This document shows, in pieces, positions 47,399-59,100 of a stretch of 64,000 nucleotides of DNA. The position numbers and the translations under genes were made by a program. The notes beneath the pieces were generated by a model. It did no database searches, was not told the origin of the DNA, and saw only the letters and a list, made by a program, of their open reading frames with translations. Source of the DNA: Tigriopus japonicus (Eukaryota > Arthropoda > Copepoda > Harpacticoida > Harpacticidae); contig JAAGOF010000075.1 in the NCBI GenBank assembly GCA_010645155.1, positions 96,436 to 160,435 on the forward strand, in the 5' to 3' direction. Position 1 is the first letter of the stretch, and each line of letters starts with the position of its first letter.

Positions 47399-48572
47399 CA
47401 GGGTGGGCATTTGATTTTTGGACATTTTGTCCACCCCTGTCCAAAAGGTGTCCAAAAGTGTCCAAAAATAAGGCTGTCCAAAAATAGGAGTGTCCAAAAG
47501 TGTCCAAAAATAGTAATTCGAAAAATAATGGCTAAAAACATTTTTAGAATAACATTCTACAAACTTTCTCTCCAAAATAAACGTCACTTGACGAAATCTA
47601 AGCAAGAATAAGTCAATTCAGCATAAGAAACTTACACTTGATACATTAAATGAGCCAATAACTTGATGGCCAAACTGGACATTTGAGCTTGCCACTCTTT
47701 TCATTTGACCACCGAGCATCGTCCAAAATGTGGGAAAGAATGATCGACTGAAGGAATGAACGAACAAACGAATGTGAGACTGGGACTACTAATAACACGC
47801 TCACACCACACTTCATGTTAAACATAGTATGCGAGTACATTTTAAAGCTAATTGTGTCTTGATTTGTGACAAGAGAAGGTTACTTAGTATTTTGATTTAT
47901 ATTCCAAAGTTTATCATTGTTGCAAGTGTTTCCCATCCAAGAGGCAAGAAGTCTTTTGACCTGACTGTCCAAAAAATGTGAACTATAGTAAAGCACACTC
48001 AAACTGATATCAGATTGCAATGTGGGTATTATAATGTTTTTGCCAAAGAATTAAAGCAGTGTTGTTTTACTATTAAAAAAGACAAGACTCTTGTTTACAA
48101 ATGAAGAAATAAAATGTAAATCTTGAAACATTTTGAACAGTTACACACATTTTACCATATTGTATAAACAAAACATTTATTTTTTTAACAATTTAATAAC
48201 AATCATGGCAAAGTTTATTTCTCCAAGTAATGTTCCCATTAATAGAACTATTTTTGTTTAAGTACACAACCATGCATTCTTTAGAATTCAATTACTTATG
48301 TAGTGTAACTGGTTTTTCGTCTGATTTGTACAACTTTCTTTTACGTTTGTTGGACTTTTGGACACTTATGGACATCTTTTGGGGATTTTTGGACACCCTC
48401 TGGGCATTTTTGGACACCTTCTGGGTATTTTTGGACACTTTTGGACACTTTTAGACACTTTTGGACACTTTTAGACACTTTTGGACACTTTTGGACACTT
48501 TTAGACACTTTTGGACACTTTTGGACACTAGGGTGTCCAAAATACTCTCGATGTCGAAAAATGCCCACCCTG
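47399..48572. mobile_element. non-autonomous hAT-type element, copy 2 (inverted)
   Basis: The element is 1174 bp, the same family as 30048-31211 in reverse orientation, with ends CAGGGTGGGCATTT and a perfect 8-bp duplication TAAACAAC (47391-47398 and 48573-48580). The TGTCCAAAAG decamers lie at about 47430-47515 and 48355-48540. The middle is nearly identical to copy 1, apart from small indels and changes in decamer number. Confidence 0.9.
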
Positions 48573-49115
48573 TAAACAACACATTTATAACTCGATATTT
48601 TTCGCAAGAAACGGCAAACTTTTTTTATTTATTTTGTCAACAACTGAGACATTTTTTGTCTCGATTGCTTAAATCCTGCGGGAAATTATTTGAAATAAAT
48701 ATTTTACACACTTTCACAGCACCTTTTCAAAGAATTAGTGTTTTCTTCAAATTCTAGAATAATTTGTGTAAATCAAAAAATATATTCTTAAGGAAGCCCA
48801 AGGTTAAAAAAGAGAAATTTGCGATAAAAACTTTACCCAAACATATATTTGGCCAAATTAGACACTTTTATGTCAACAAGTAACACTTTAAGCCTGAAAA
48901 TGGCAACTGAATAACAACTTCCGTCGCAGTGCATCTTTTAACAAAATATTCCAACTTTAGGGCTAAAAGCCTGCAACTTGTCACCAAAAACAGATTAACA
49001 TTATTCAAGATCTATTTATATACTGTATATAACATATCCCCATACATAATTCATATCTTCTTCAAGAGTTTTAGGAGATACAATATCAACGATTATTGAA
49101 TTTAAGTCGCATATA
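48573..49115. other. no gene seen
   Basis: AT-rich DNA between two transposons. No supported feature. Confidence 0.5.
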
Positions 49116-50428
49116 CAGGGTCCTCCATCTAAATCTGGACTGAGTTTTTAAGTTATATCACATGTTATATTTATCAGAAAACAGAAATTTCAACTGCAAC
49201 TAATAATTTTGATAATTTTGAACAGGTTTTCATTATTTAATTTCGACGTAGCCACCCTTTGCCTTGATCAGGGCCTCAAACCGCCTCACTGTGGACCCTA
49301 CACAGGCACGCACTTCATCCTCCGTGATCTCATCCCATGCCCGGGCAAGTTTTTGCTTGAGGATGTTGATGTTGGCTGCGTTTTTGAGGCACGCCCTGCT
49401 CTCCAGAATGGACTATATGGAAAAGTCCATTGGGTTCATGTCAGGGGAGCAGGGCGGCCATAACTCCTTGGGCCAGAAGTCAGAAAACATGGAGTCGCAA
49501 AACTGCTGGACAAGTTTTGCCCCATGGCTTGGAGCTGAATCCTGCTGGAAGGTCAGAGGGGACTCCCCATACACCTCTTTGACCCATGGGACCACCACCT
49601 CTGACAACATGTGTAGGTAGACCCCCTGGTCAATCTTCACCCCCTCTTCAATGAAGATCAGGGGCGTCTTCTTGCCGTCCGTGGTCACCCCGGCCCACAC
49701 CATCACGGATTGCGGCTTCTGCCGCCTGGAGGCCGTCAGCTGGTTGACAGAGATGTCCCCCTTTGCCCGAGCTAAAACCCTATCATTCTGAGCGTTGAGG
49801 ACGGCCTGGACTGTAAACAACTTCTCATCGGTCCACAGGACTGGTGGTGCCGTGCTGGACTTGATGCGGGAAAGGATTTGGCGCCCACGTTCGAGTCTCT
49901 TCTTCTTATTGGCCTCTGAGAGAAGATGTCGGCGGGTTTTTTTGTAGGGGATAAATTGAAGGTCCTTGCGGACTGCTCTCCTCATAGAGGACTCGCTCAC
50001 CGCCTCCTCTTTTGCCAACTTGTTGATGGACCTCGCAGGATTCCGGCGGATCTTCTCCCGGATCCTCTTGATTAAGGCCGGACTTCTTACAGGTCTTACC
50101 CGTTGGTGAGGCTTCCTCAATGTTGTTCCGGACTCCTTGAATACTTTGATGGTCTGAAACACCGTGGACCTGCCAATCTTGCCCCTGAATATCTTGGCTA
50201 TGGCTGTTGCACTTTTCCCTGCTTCAAAAGCGGCAATTATGAGGTCGCGACGTTGTTGTTCTGAGGTCATTTTGAGCTGTCTACAACTCGAATTCAATTT
50301 TTTTTGTTTTGAAATCTGATTGAGGAGAAACACAAGGATCATGAGGAAGTTTTAATTTGGCGGGAAACTTAAAAATGTGGTAGTGAGAACGAATTATTTT
50401 TCAGTCCGGATTTAGCTGAAGGACCCTG
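49116..50428. mobile_element. mariner-family element, DD37D (maT-like)
   Basis: The element is 1313 bp, with TIRs of about 28 bp agreeing at 25 positions (CAGGGTCCTCCATCTAAATC on the left) and TA duplications at 49114-49115 and 50429-50430. It carries one transposase gene on the minus strand. Its GC content is clearly higher than the surroundings, which suggests recent arrival. Confidence 0.9.
49233..50270 (-). CDS. mariner (DD37D) transposase, one nonsense codon
   Basis: Start at MTSEQQRRDLIIAAFE; 24 upstream in-frame codons are outside the family pattern. Helix-turn-helix segments: GKSATAIAKIF and STVFQTIKVF. Catalytic residues: LWTDEKLF (D1), FQQDSAPSH (D2) and NPMDFS (D3), with 37 residues between D2 and D3, the spacing of maT-type mariners. 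Just after NPMDFSI a TAG (49413-49415) stands where the family has Trp; the frame then stays open for another 59 codons (SILESRACLKNAANINIL ... VEIK) to a natural stop. A single G-to-A change explains the break. About 345 codons overall. Confidence 0.88.
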
Positions 50429-51486
50429 TAATCACTCACAAAGAGGTGAGCACAATTTTAGGGGACGAATTAGGCTTTTAGGGCAAAAGAGAAATACCCG
50501 AAAAACCCGCCCGAAAAAAAACGCCCGAAAACCCCGCCCGAGCGGGTTCTTTGGGTTTAATGTCAACCGGGCGGGATTGAAGCAACCCTTGTGCCAAGTG
50601 ACTTGATTTATTGTGCGTTGGTCTTCTTCGAGCAAAACAATTGAATGAGCAATTGCGCCACTGACTCCTTGAATTCGCAAATTCCAGTTTTGAATCACGT
50701 AACTCAATGTGGCCAACGTCAAATCCCATTGCACACACAGTACAAGCTTGTTGAATCACGAACAATTTGAGAGTGACTGTTTCTGTAGAATTGTAGTTGT
50801 GACTAGAGCGCTATAATAAAAGAGTACGCGCATGTGACATTTTGGTCCCAAGGCGTCGGTTCCATTGTACTGTGGTTCTTGGATTCGACCTATTTGAGGC
50901 AACTTTACCTTTGCACTATTTACTACCAAATTGACACTCATGATCTCGCCTTACCTTTGAAAGCATAATGTTTGACCTTTTTAGCCTTTGAAGGCCAAGA
51001 CTGGCCAAAACCGTGGATGCTGGAAGATAACCTTGTTCTCCTTAAACCTCAATGCGCGTTCAAGCCCAGTGCTGCTGTTAATTGACCCAGTAATGTCTGC
51101 TCTTGATGAATCTCCACGCTGATTTGCATTGAGTTTCTTACTTTTTAAGAAAACTAAATCTAATGACATAAGCAATTGAATGGTGAATACTTAGAACGTC
51201 AATTGAAGCCATTTGAGCGTTTTCCTTGTGCACACTATTGCATTGTCATCTGAAATGACTTTTTTGTTGAACAATTGTCTAGCAGCCCTGGTGAAGTTGC
51301 GCATTCGTAGCAGTCGTCAGCTTGACAATGCTACAGACTGTTATGCCTAACCTTGTGAAAAAGTTTTGATATTTTGTACTCATAATTTATATGACAGAAG
51401 CTATTTAAGTAAGTACTTGCAATTTACCTATCAATTTTTGACTTTGTCATTAATTACATGAAACTAATGAATCTCATGGTTGTGAC
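50429..51486. other. intergenic, includes repeat 50785-51032
   Basis: 50490-50580 is rich in CCCGAAAA and GCCCG motifs. 50785-51032 is the inverted partner of 39169-39415. The short frames at 50432-50765 overlap this simple-sequence DNA and are not supported as genes. Confidence 0.5.
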
Positions 51487-51783
51487 TAGTGATGTGACTT
51501 GGGCGCTTGGGCAAGCTTTTTTTCGTGACCTCGTACACTGGGGTCGCCAATTTACCTTCAGTGAAATGGTATCCCCTTCTGCCTACCTATCTTCATAAAC
51601 CGGTTTTTCTTAAAGAAGCACTGAAACGTGCCCCTGACTTTTGCAACTTAGGATCAGGGTTGCAAATTAGTTTAAATTTGTGTTTGCTTGAGTTAGTTAG
51701 CAAAGCACAAAATCTCTGTTAGGTGACCCTACCTTTCAACCTCCCGTGAAAAAACTTGCCCAAGCCCAGATTTCACATCACTA
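51487..51783. mobile_element. MITE family 1, copy 3 (best preserved)
   Basis: The ends TAGTGATGTGACTTGGGC and CACATCACTA form imperfect terminal inverted repeats; GGGCAAG occurs inside each end. Flanks GTTGTGAC (51479-51486) and CTTGTGAC (51785-51792, one base further out) resemble an 8-bp duplication. No coding capacity. Confidence 0.75.
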
Positions 51784-51789
51784 ACTTGT

Positions 51790-52430
51790 GACCCATCCTT
51801 AGCCAGTGTGGCCCACAGATGTCCGTAGAGAAGCCATTCTCGTCCTTTTGTCTGCCTTGTTTATTGCTAAAACTGCCCAGAAGTTGCATGAAAAGGCAAA
51901 TATTTCTGAAGAATATTGTAACATACTTGCCCCCAACAAGTGGAAGATCATAGCACAAATTAGAGCACTATAATAAGTCATAGTGCTGTGGTACAAATGA
52001 AAGTGCGCAAGACAGATTTTCAATGTCAAATCCTATAAGTATGTAAATTTAACCCTGTGAATTAAACTATCATATTCACTGAGCACCTTAGTATAATTTG
52101 GGAGAAGCAAAGCTTAGACAGGAGGCCACATGCCCAAAAAACTTTGTTTTCAAAAATTTGCCTTCTACGAATACGTTTGTTTGGGCAAGTTTCAACTCGT
52201 CGCTGATGATAAACGGCCCTTGCTGCCCACAATGAAATTTTATGACAGGCCCGCTCTGGTATCTCCACTCTAGAACTCTGGTTTGGGCCCCAAATCTCTT
52301 ACTGAATTCGCCCGACAAGACACATCCATTAAAAAAGAATTTCAGGTATGATCCATTCCAAGATGTACCTGAAAACACTTGAAATGCCTTTTTGCCAAAT
52401 TGCGCCAAAACTTGGTGAGTGACCAAACAT
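51790..52430 (-). repeat. unclassified repeat with conserved frames, copy 2
   Basis: Minus-strand frames of 112 codons (52088-52426) and 76 codons (51799-52029). The first contains WNGSYLKFFFNGCVLSGEF and DELKLAQTNVFVEGKFLK; the second MTLKICLAHF ... YSSEIFAFSCNFWAVLA. Parts of both match the plus-strand copy at 32040-32565 in frame. They may be two exons of a small gene or the remains of a transposon protein. I do not recognise the family. Confidence 0.45.
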
Positions 52431-52800
52431 AAATACGCCCTCTCGGCTTAGGGTTTGAAATGAAACGAAATCGGTTCTTTGATAGATTTTATTCTCAGCG
52501 TGTATTTCTTGTCAAAGTATTTTCCATGATGTGATTCATAACGAATGCTTGAGACCCTCGATGTCAAATTGTCTTGCACATTTCCCCGTCTCAACATAAA
52601 TAGGGAACTAGGACGAAGCTAGGCGATAGTATTGTTTATTTATTGAAAGTGAAGAAATTAGGCGATTTTTCTGCTTTGCCTTTTGTAGATGAAGCATCAA
52701 ATTCTGATAAAACTCTCGATGAGCAAAAACGTTTTGTTTAGCTTAGATGGCCTGAATACCTGTCAAATGTTTCGCTCTAGATTCGACCTTGTTCAGTGTG

Positions 52801-53104
52801 TTCAATTTTTTTTATTTTATACTTACTATAGCAACTACCATTAGTACATGGTTTGATCGACGTCAATGAAGCTTGAAAAAGTAAGTCATCGTTATTTAGT
52901 CAATGGCTAAATTTTATACATTGTCCATAACTCACGATAAATGCAAGTTGGCCAAATATCCGGAGGAACAAAAAGACCGTCATCCAAACATTTGAGTCGC
53001 ACTTCCGGTTTATGCAGCCAATCATGAGCGAACACGTGATCCTTGGGACATTTATATGTCAGGGCAGTTCCAATGGGCACTGAAGGAGATTGATGTGGCT
53101 CGAT
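52801..53104 (-). CDS. gene B: last CCP and short Cys tail
   Basis: The 3' part of exon 52936-53308 encodes a CCP (LTYKCPKDHVF ... VRLKCLDDGLF ... WPTCIYR). Exon 52801-52871 adds a tail (KPCTNGSCYS) and reads to TGA; a GTAAGTAT donor-like sequence overlaps it, so another exon cannot be excluded. The first Cys of the CCP is not obvious, as in gene A. Confidence 0.6.
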
Positions 53105-56100
53105 GAAGCCCAAAAAGGTAACCTCCAAATCTCCTTCGACTTGAACATAGTCAAAAACGATATCTGGAGTAGAATCAGGAATTTCCAGAGGTTCAGTGGC
53201 CTCGCCATTGACAGCGAATTCGAACCGAAATTCAGAAGGAACATAACTAATCGTGATAGAGAATGTCCTTCCAAAGTCAAGGGAAGCTCCAAAATCCAAA
53301 GCAATGTTCTAAAAAAAAATGTAACACAAAATATATCTATAATTTTATAAAATGAATCCCATACAGTTCAGTTTTGTCCAAACTCTAAGGAGATTTATCT
53401 TTACCTCGTCTAAGTCAGTCTGCACTGTCATTTGACTATAGTCAGGGTCAAGGGAAAAGTGGACCACTTTCCGTTTGAATTCATCCACCAAAACCAATTC
53501 TGGTTGGTGTCTGAAGTCAGATCTGTCAAATATTTGACCCTCTATCAGAAGGATGGTCTTGCTTCCAAAAGTGAATGGAGCTGAAACTTTGGCTGGAATC
53601 TTGGGTCCATATGAGGTGAATGGAGTCTCAACCACCCAAGATGTTCCAGGTTCAGGGTTATATTCCAACATCGTCTCGGGATTAGGCGAAGGAATCAGGT
53701 TGCAAGCAGTCCCTGAATGAACAAGGTTAATGGGTTGGTTTGCTTGGAATTAGGTGTGCTTCATGATTGGCACGTGCTAAACTAAGGAACTTACAAACAC
53801 ATCTGTCAATTCCTTGCTGATCCCAAGTCCGGTTCCATTGACAAGTAATTGTTGAGTATTCGTAAGTCTGTCCGGTTTCCTGGTTCATAAATCTGGCGTA
53901 TTTTCCGCACGAATACCTATATCAAAGACATTGCATCATCTCGTTGATTTAATTTTATTCGAAACCAGACGATTAGCGAAACATTCGTCGAGAAAACATT
54001 CAGTATTCCTTTTATGAACATGAACCTTTAAATAGAACCCTTCAAATCATAACTTCTTCATCACCAACGTCAGCAAATTCCATCTCAATTCAGATTTTTC
54101 CTTAATAAATCTTCTCAAAAGATGCGGCGAATTTTGGATGAGACAGTCTTTGAAAAAGCTTTGCCAACTTTCGCTATTTACAGCAGATTTTTCTACTATC
54201 TGCTGTACTTGTATTTCTTGTACATTTGCAGTAACTAAACAAGTTAGACTTTCTTTACTCCTTCTCATTCAGATTCATTAATTAATGACGCTTCAAAGCA
54301 ACTTACTCCGCTTTGGACCCATAAGAAGGGTTTCCATTCCAAATCAAATTTCCTCCTCTTGGCTTGCCAGGTGGCTTTGGGCATTGAATATCTATAATGA
54401 ATTGGCCAGTTTCACTCGTTTGCATTTAAAAGCAGATGGTTCATTAAACTTACTTGAAACGCAAAATGGCCAAGGATTTGGAGCCTTGAAAGTCCCATTT
54501 GAGAGACATTCCGCTGATATGGATTTCAAATTACGATCGGTTTCGAACCAAAGTCCGCCTGTTTCGCATGTGTAAATGGCCGATTCACCAAATTCGTAAG
54601 GAATATTTTTCCAATTGGATTTTAAGCGATGACCTTGAGGAACTGGAGGATCAATGCATTGATACCAAGCGCATGGGTCGACCTGAAAATAACACGGAAA
54701 AAATCAATGCGGCCATTGACGAAAGACAATCTCCTCTTTGAAAATACCGGCATATTGGGCGACCATTCCTGATTCCATTCACACTTGAACTCTTGTTTAT
54801 CATACAAAGTTTTGGTTCCATTGGAAAGAGTCTTTTGAAGTTTCCGAGCAGTTTTACAAGAGTATTCCAAAAGCATTCCGTATTGTGCAGGTTGCCCTAA
54901 ACTCGAGTTCCAATTGGACACGTGATTTTCGCTTGGCAGTATTGGGTCGGGACAAATTCGTTCTGTTTTTAGAAAAAGATAAAATATACGAAACTTGAAA
55001 AGGTTATAGAATTCGTTTATGTGTGTTTGGTACCTGAAGGTTGAAAGCACTTTTTCCAAGTGGTTGGCTTGTCCCAAGATCCATTTGAAAGGCATTGAAC
55101 AGTGAAGTTTTTGAGGTGTTTATCTTCCTCAAAGAAATATCCATCCTCGCAAACATAAGTGACCGAATCGTTGAAGGCCACTGTGGTTCCATTTTCGTAC
55201 CGACTGACCAAATGATGACCAATTGGCGGTTCTGGTGGATCAACACAGCTCACCCCTTTGCAATGCAAAAAGAACATTTAGTTCCTGAGGGTAAACGTGA
55301 TTTACTGCAAAATAGAATAAGCATACAAACGCAAGTAAAGTTATCACTCCCATCCCAACTTTGGTTCCATTGACAGGTTCGGGTTATTTTCGGCTCCGTT
55401 CCTCCATTAGTCAGAAATTCTTGGCCCAGAGGACATTTGTATTCCAATTCAGTTCCAAACAATGTGAGATTTTGAACCAAGTAAATGTCTTCTTCCAATT
55501 TTTTAACTTTTTCTTGGCATTGTTCGTGAGAACACGTGGTACAGAAGGCCTCAAGTAAACAAGGAGCCCGTTGGCCTGCATCAGGTTGGAATGTTATCGT
55601 GGCATCATTGTTACCTCCCCCAAAATCGATGGAGTTCATCGGCAGTTGTATGATCATGGAATTTTCGTTTTTAACGGGTAAAAACAAGGCCTAAAAAGAT
55701 TCATTTTGGTTAGTGGTCATCATCCTTTTTTGTAACTAATTTTGTTTATGGTTTATCTTACTGGGTCAGAGATGTCCGTCGCAGATGGGTCAATGACATC
55801 AGAAAATTGGAGCAACAACACCATAGTTTGAGGGGGATTCATTGGTGTGGTAAACTGTATGCTATAGCTAGGGTTTTCAGGGGACGATGAGTTTCGGTAT
55901 CGTATTTGAAGATTTCCACAACCCGAATTGGGGACATCTTCCCATACTCCTCGATCTCCTAAACAGACATGGCCATACATTGTTCCGGATTTCTTCACCA
56001 CAATTGTTCCACGATCCGGCGGGTCCAATGGTTCAGGACAAAGCTTGGCTAAAATACAAATTCAATTTAGTAAAAAAAACTCAACCAACCCCCCAAAAAT

Positions 56101-59100
56101 CAGTTTTGTGAATCACTTTTGTAAGCTTTCTCTGCTGTTTCTTACTTTCAACGCATTTTGGCCACCCTGGCTGAGGTTCATTCCACGTGTTGCCTGGTTG
56201 ACAAGTGGCATTTTGATCGACCTTATCAAAATCGTCCAAGAATTTCATTCCTCTCTGACATTGATAATACAAATCCGTATGAAACTCTATAGGATTGCCA
56301 TCCCATTCAGCTTCCATTAATCCACTTTCCGGAGAAGGAGACGGAGGTTTGAGACACTGAGTCCCTGAGAAAAAGATTTAAGTTGCTTATCCACTTGCCC
56401 TTTCAATTTGAAAAAAGAAGTTGAACTTACAAACACATGGATCCGAATTGGATTCGGAGGCCCATGTACCATTCCATTGGCAGTTTAGGGTACGAGTTGG
56501 GTAATGAGACTGAGTATTGGAATTCAAGAATTGCTTGGCGAAACCGCAAGTGTATTCAACTTGTGATTCGTATAATAGAGTCACATTTGACGTTGGCTCG
56601 TCGGTATACTTGAAAAAAGCATGTTTTAGATGTATGGTTGAGATGTTTTGGTAATGATCTAAGTAAGTACGTTACTTGCGCTATTAATGGCTTGAATTCA
56701 TTCTCCTTTTTCGTGTGGCAATTTTCATTAAGATAACATATTGAGCATTCGAACGATTCGATGCATAAGTTGGTATAACGATTGGCGTCGAACTCCACAT
56801 TGAAATCATATTCCTTAGTTGATTTGGGATCTTGATCGATGTTCCCATACATGACGAGAATATGCGAGTTGTTGGTTGGCTCCACAGAAAAGGCCACACC
56901 CTATTAAGACATATTATTCGGGTGAAGCACTGGAATTCGAAACGCTTATTGATAAATTCAAAGGGAGTTACGTTTTGATTCATAATTGGAGCGGAAAGTC
57001 TTATGACGACCATAACTTCTTTTAGTCTTCTCTCCTGGTCATTGATCATTTGAAGACGAAATTTGGCCAAATTGACCGGGTCATTGGGATCATGGAGTAT
57101 TGTCCCAGTTTTGCATTGATTGGATTGGTAGTTGTTAGGGCAAATTGGGCCATATCTTGATCCAGAGCTTTTCACTTGAATCGTTCCATTCGTAGGCGGT
57201 GGATCCACAGTAGGACAGGTGGCGGCTAAAAATGATCACGATGATAAAAATGACTTCAATTATGCTTTTAGCTTAATGACATCTCAATTTGTGGTGAGAT
57301 TGAAACAACACTTAAGGTAAAAGAAAAGAATTGCTACTTCATCAGTTTCACAATTTTGAAAAAAGTCGTTGTTTACAATTGCTTGTAATCAATTGTGTTT
57401 TCACAGCCATTTCAGGATGTTTCTTGATGTAAAGTGAAGTCCGAAAGAAATCTTTGATACGCATATCAAATAATATTTTTGCATCGGATTGGGGACAACT
57501 TTAAAGTTACGTTAGTACAACAAACCAGTAAAGGTTGCACAAATCAATTATCATGCCTTTTATCTGCGGTGTGGAGGCCAAATATGTTATAGCTAGGGTT
57601 GTGGAAAAATATTTTTTAACTGAAATTTCCATTTCTTGAGCCTTTTTAAGGAAAGGATTGCATTTTTTTTAATTTTCGGGAAGTTTCAACTCCATATTTG
57701 TTTTCAAACTTTGTTGTTCAAATTATGTTTCCACAATAATGACCCACTTTTATTTTCAAAAAAAGCAGAAAACTCAAATCTCGAATCAACCTTTAACGAT
57801 TTTAAGCAAAACATATTTTCGTATAAAATAAAAAATTATAAACATTACTTGGGTAGTACCATGCTTCGAGAATTATGATTTCTTCACGCATCTAGAAAAG
57901 ACAGAACCAAGCATCAAATGTCACTCACTTGTCACGCATTTGCCCCAATCAGATGGTTCAATCCATTCATTGCCAGGGGCACACGTGGCTTGGACGTACT
58001 CTTGATCAAAATCGGCCTCGAACTTTTTCCCTTCAATGCAAGAATAGGTCAAATTGGTCCCAAAAGCAAAGGTAGTGTTTTGATGAATTGGGTTGCCCTC
58101 GTACTCATTGGCCTTCAACTTAAAGACCGTCTTATCAGGAGGCGTAATGCATTCTGACCCTAGATAAAAAGAAACCAAAAGTAGAGGGAAATTTTTTCGA
58201 TCGTGATTGTACTCTTTTAGACGTTCATCTTACATATGCAGGGAACCATGCCAATGTCCCAACTTCCATTGAATTTGCAAGTTTGGGTCAGGGTTGGTGT
58301 CAAACTTCCATTACCCCAATCGAACTTTCTGGCCAAACCACACTCGTATTCCACCTGAGCATCAAAAAGCTGAGCCGAAATTGGCGTAAGGAAATCTCCG
58401 TTTTTCTGGCTTTTGGGTTCCCAAATATCAGTAGGTTCAAGGCCCATGCAAGCTACATCCACGACGCACAGCATCTCTTCTTTTTCAGAATTGAAGTCTA
58501 GCCGGATTTTGTAAGGGTTACTGCCTGAGGTAACATCACCCAAATCCCAGAAGAACTGATTCTGCCTGCTTGGACTGTGTATGGTTTCATGCTGAAATGA
58601 AGACCAAACAAAGGTGAGGGATGTTCCCAAAAATTTCGTGTGGCAAAAAATCAGGGCTACAAATTCATCAACTTCAGATTTATCTAATAGCGCTTGGTGT
58701 TTTACAAGTAGCGTTTTAATAATAAACGTGCATGAAACGAGCGTTCAATTCTAGTAAGGACAAAACAGAAACCTAATAAGCAACACATAAAATTTCTGTT
58801 TGACTGTGTTTTAGAATTGATCGATCTAGTCCATTCGCGTTGGAGTTCTAACGGTTGTTAGTATCAAAACATGATTTGAAAATTGAGCTGTTAATGCTTT
58901 TATAAGTGTTTTTGTTTACCTCACGAATAACTGATTTAATCAACCTTTTAAATGGACATTGGCTTTGTCGTTTAACGAGTTTTTTTGCAATAGTTCCGTT
59001 ATTACTGATTTGTGATCGAAATAACAATATTTTTTTTTAAGTGGCGGGCAAAGCATTTTTGTTATTATTGTCTCATTTTTTTAGCTAATAAACTGATTGA

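Noticed and set aside
50432..50765. Minus-strand frames of about 100 codons
   Set aside because: They run through CCCGAAAA-type simple sequence and show no protein family feature.
30048..52430. The spacer as one large inverted duplication
   Set aside because: Three inverted pairs exist, but their midpoints differ (about 39.3, 42.2 and 45.1 kb) and two members have their own target duplications, so they are separate insertions.
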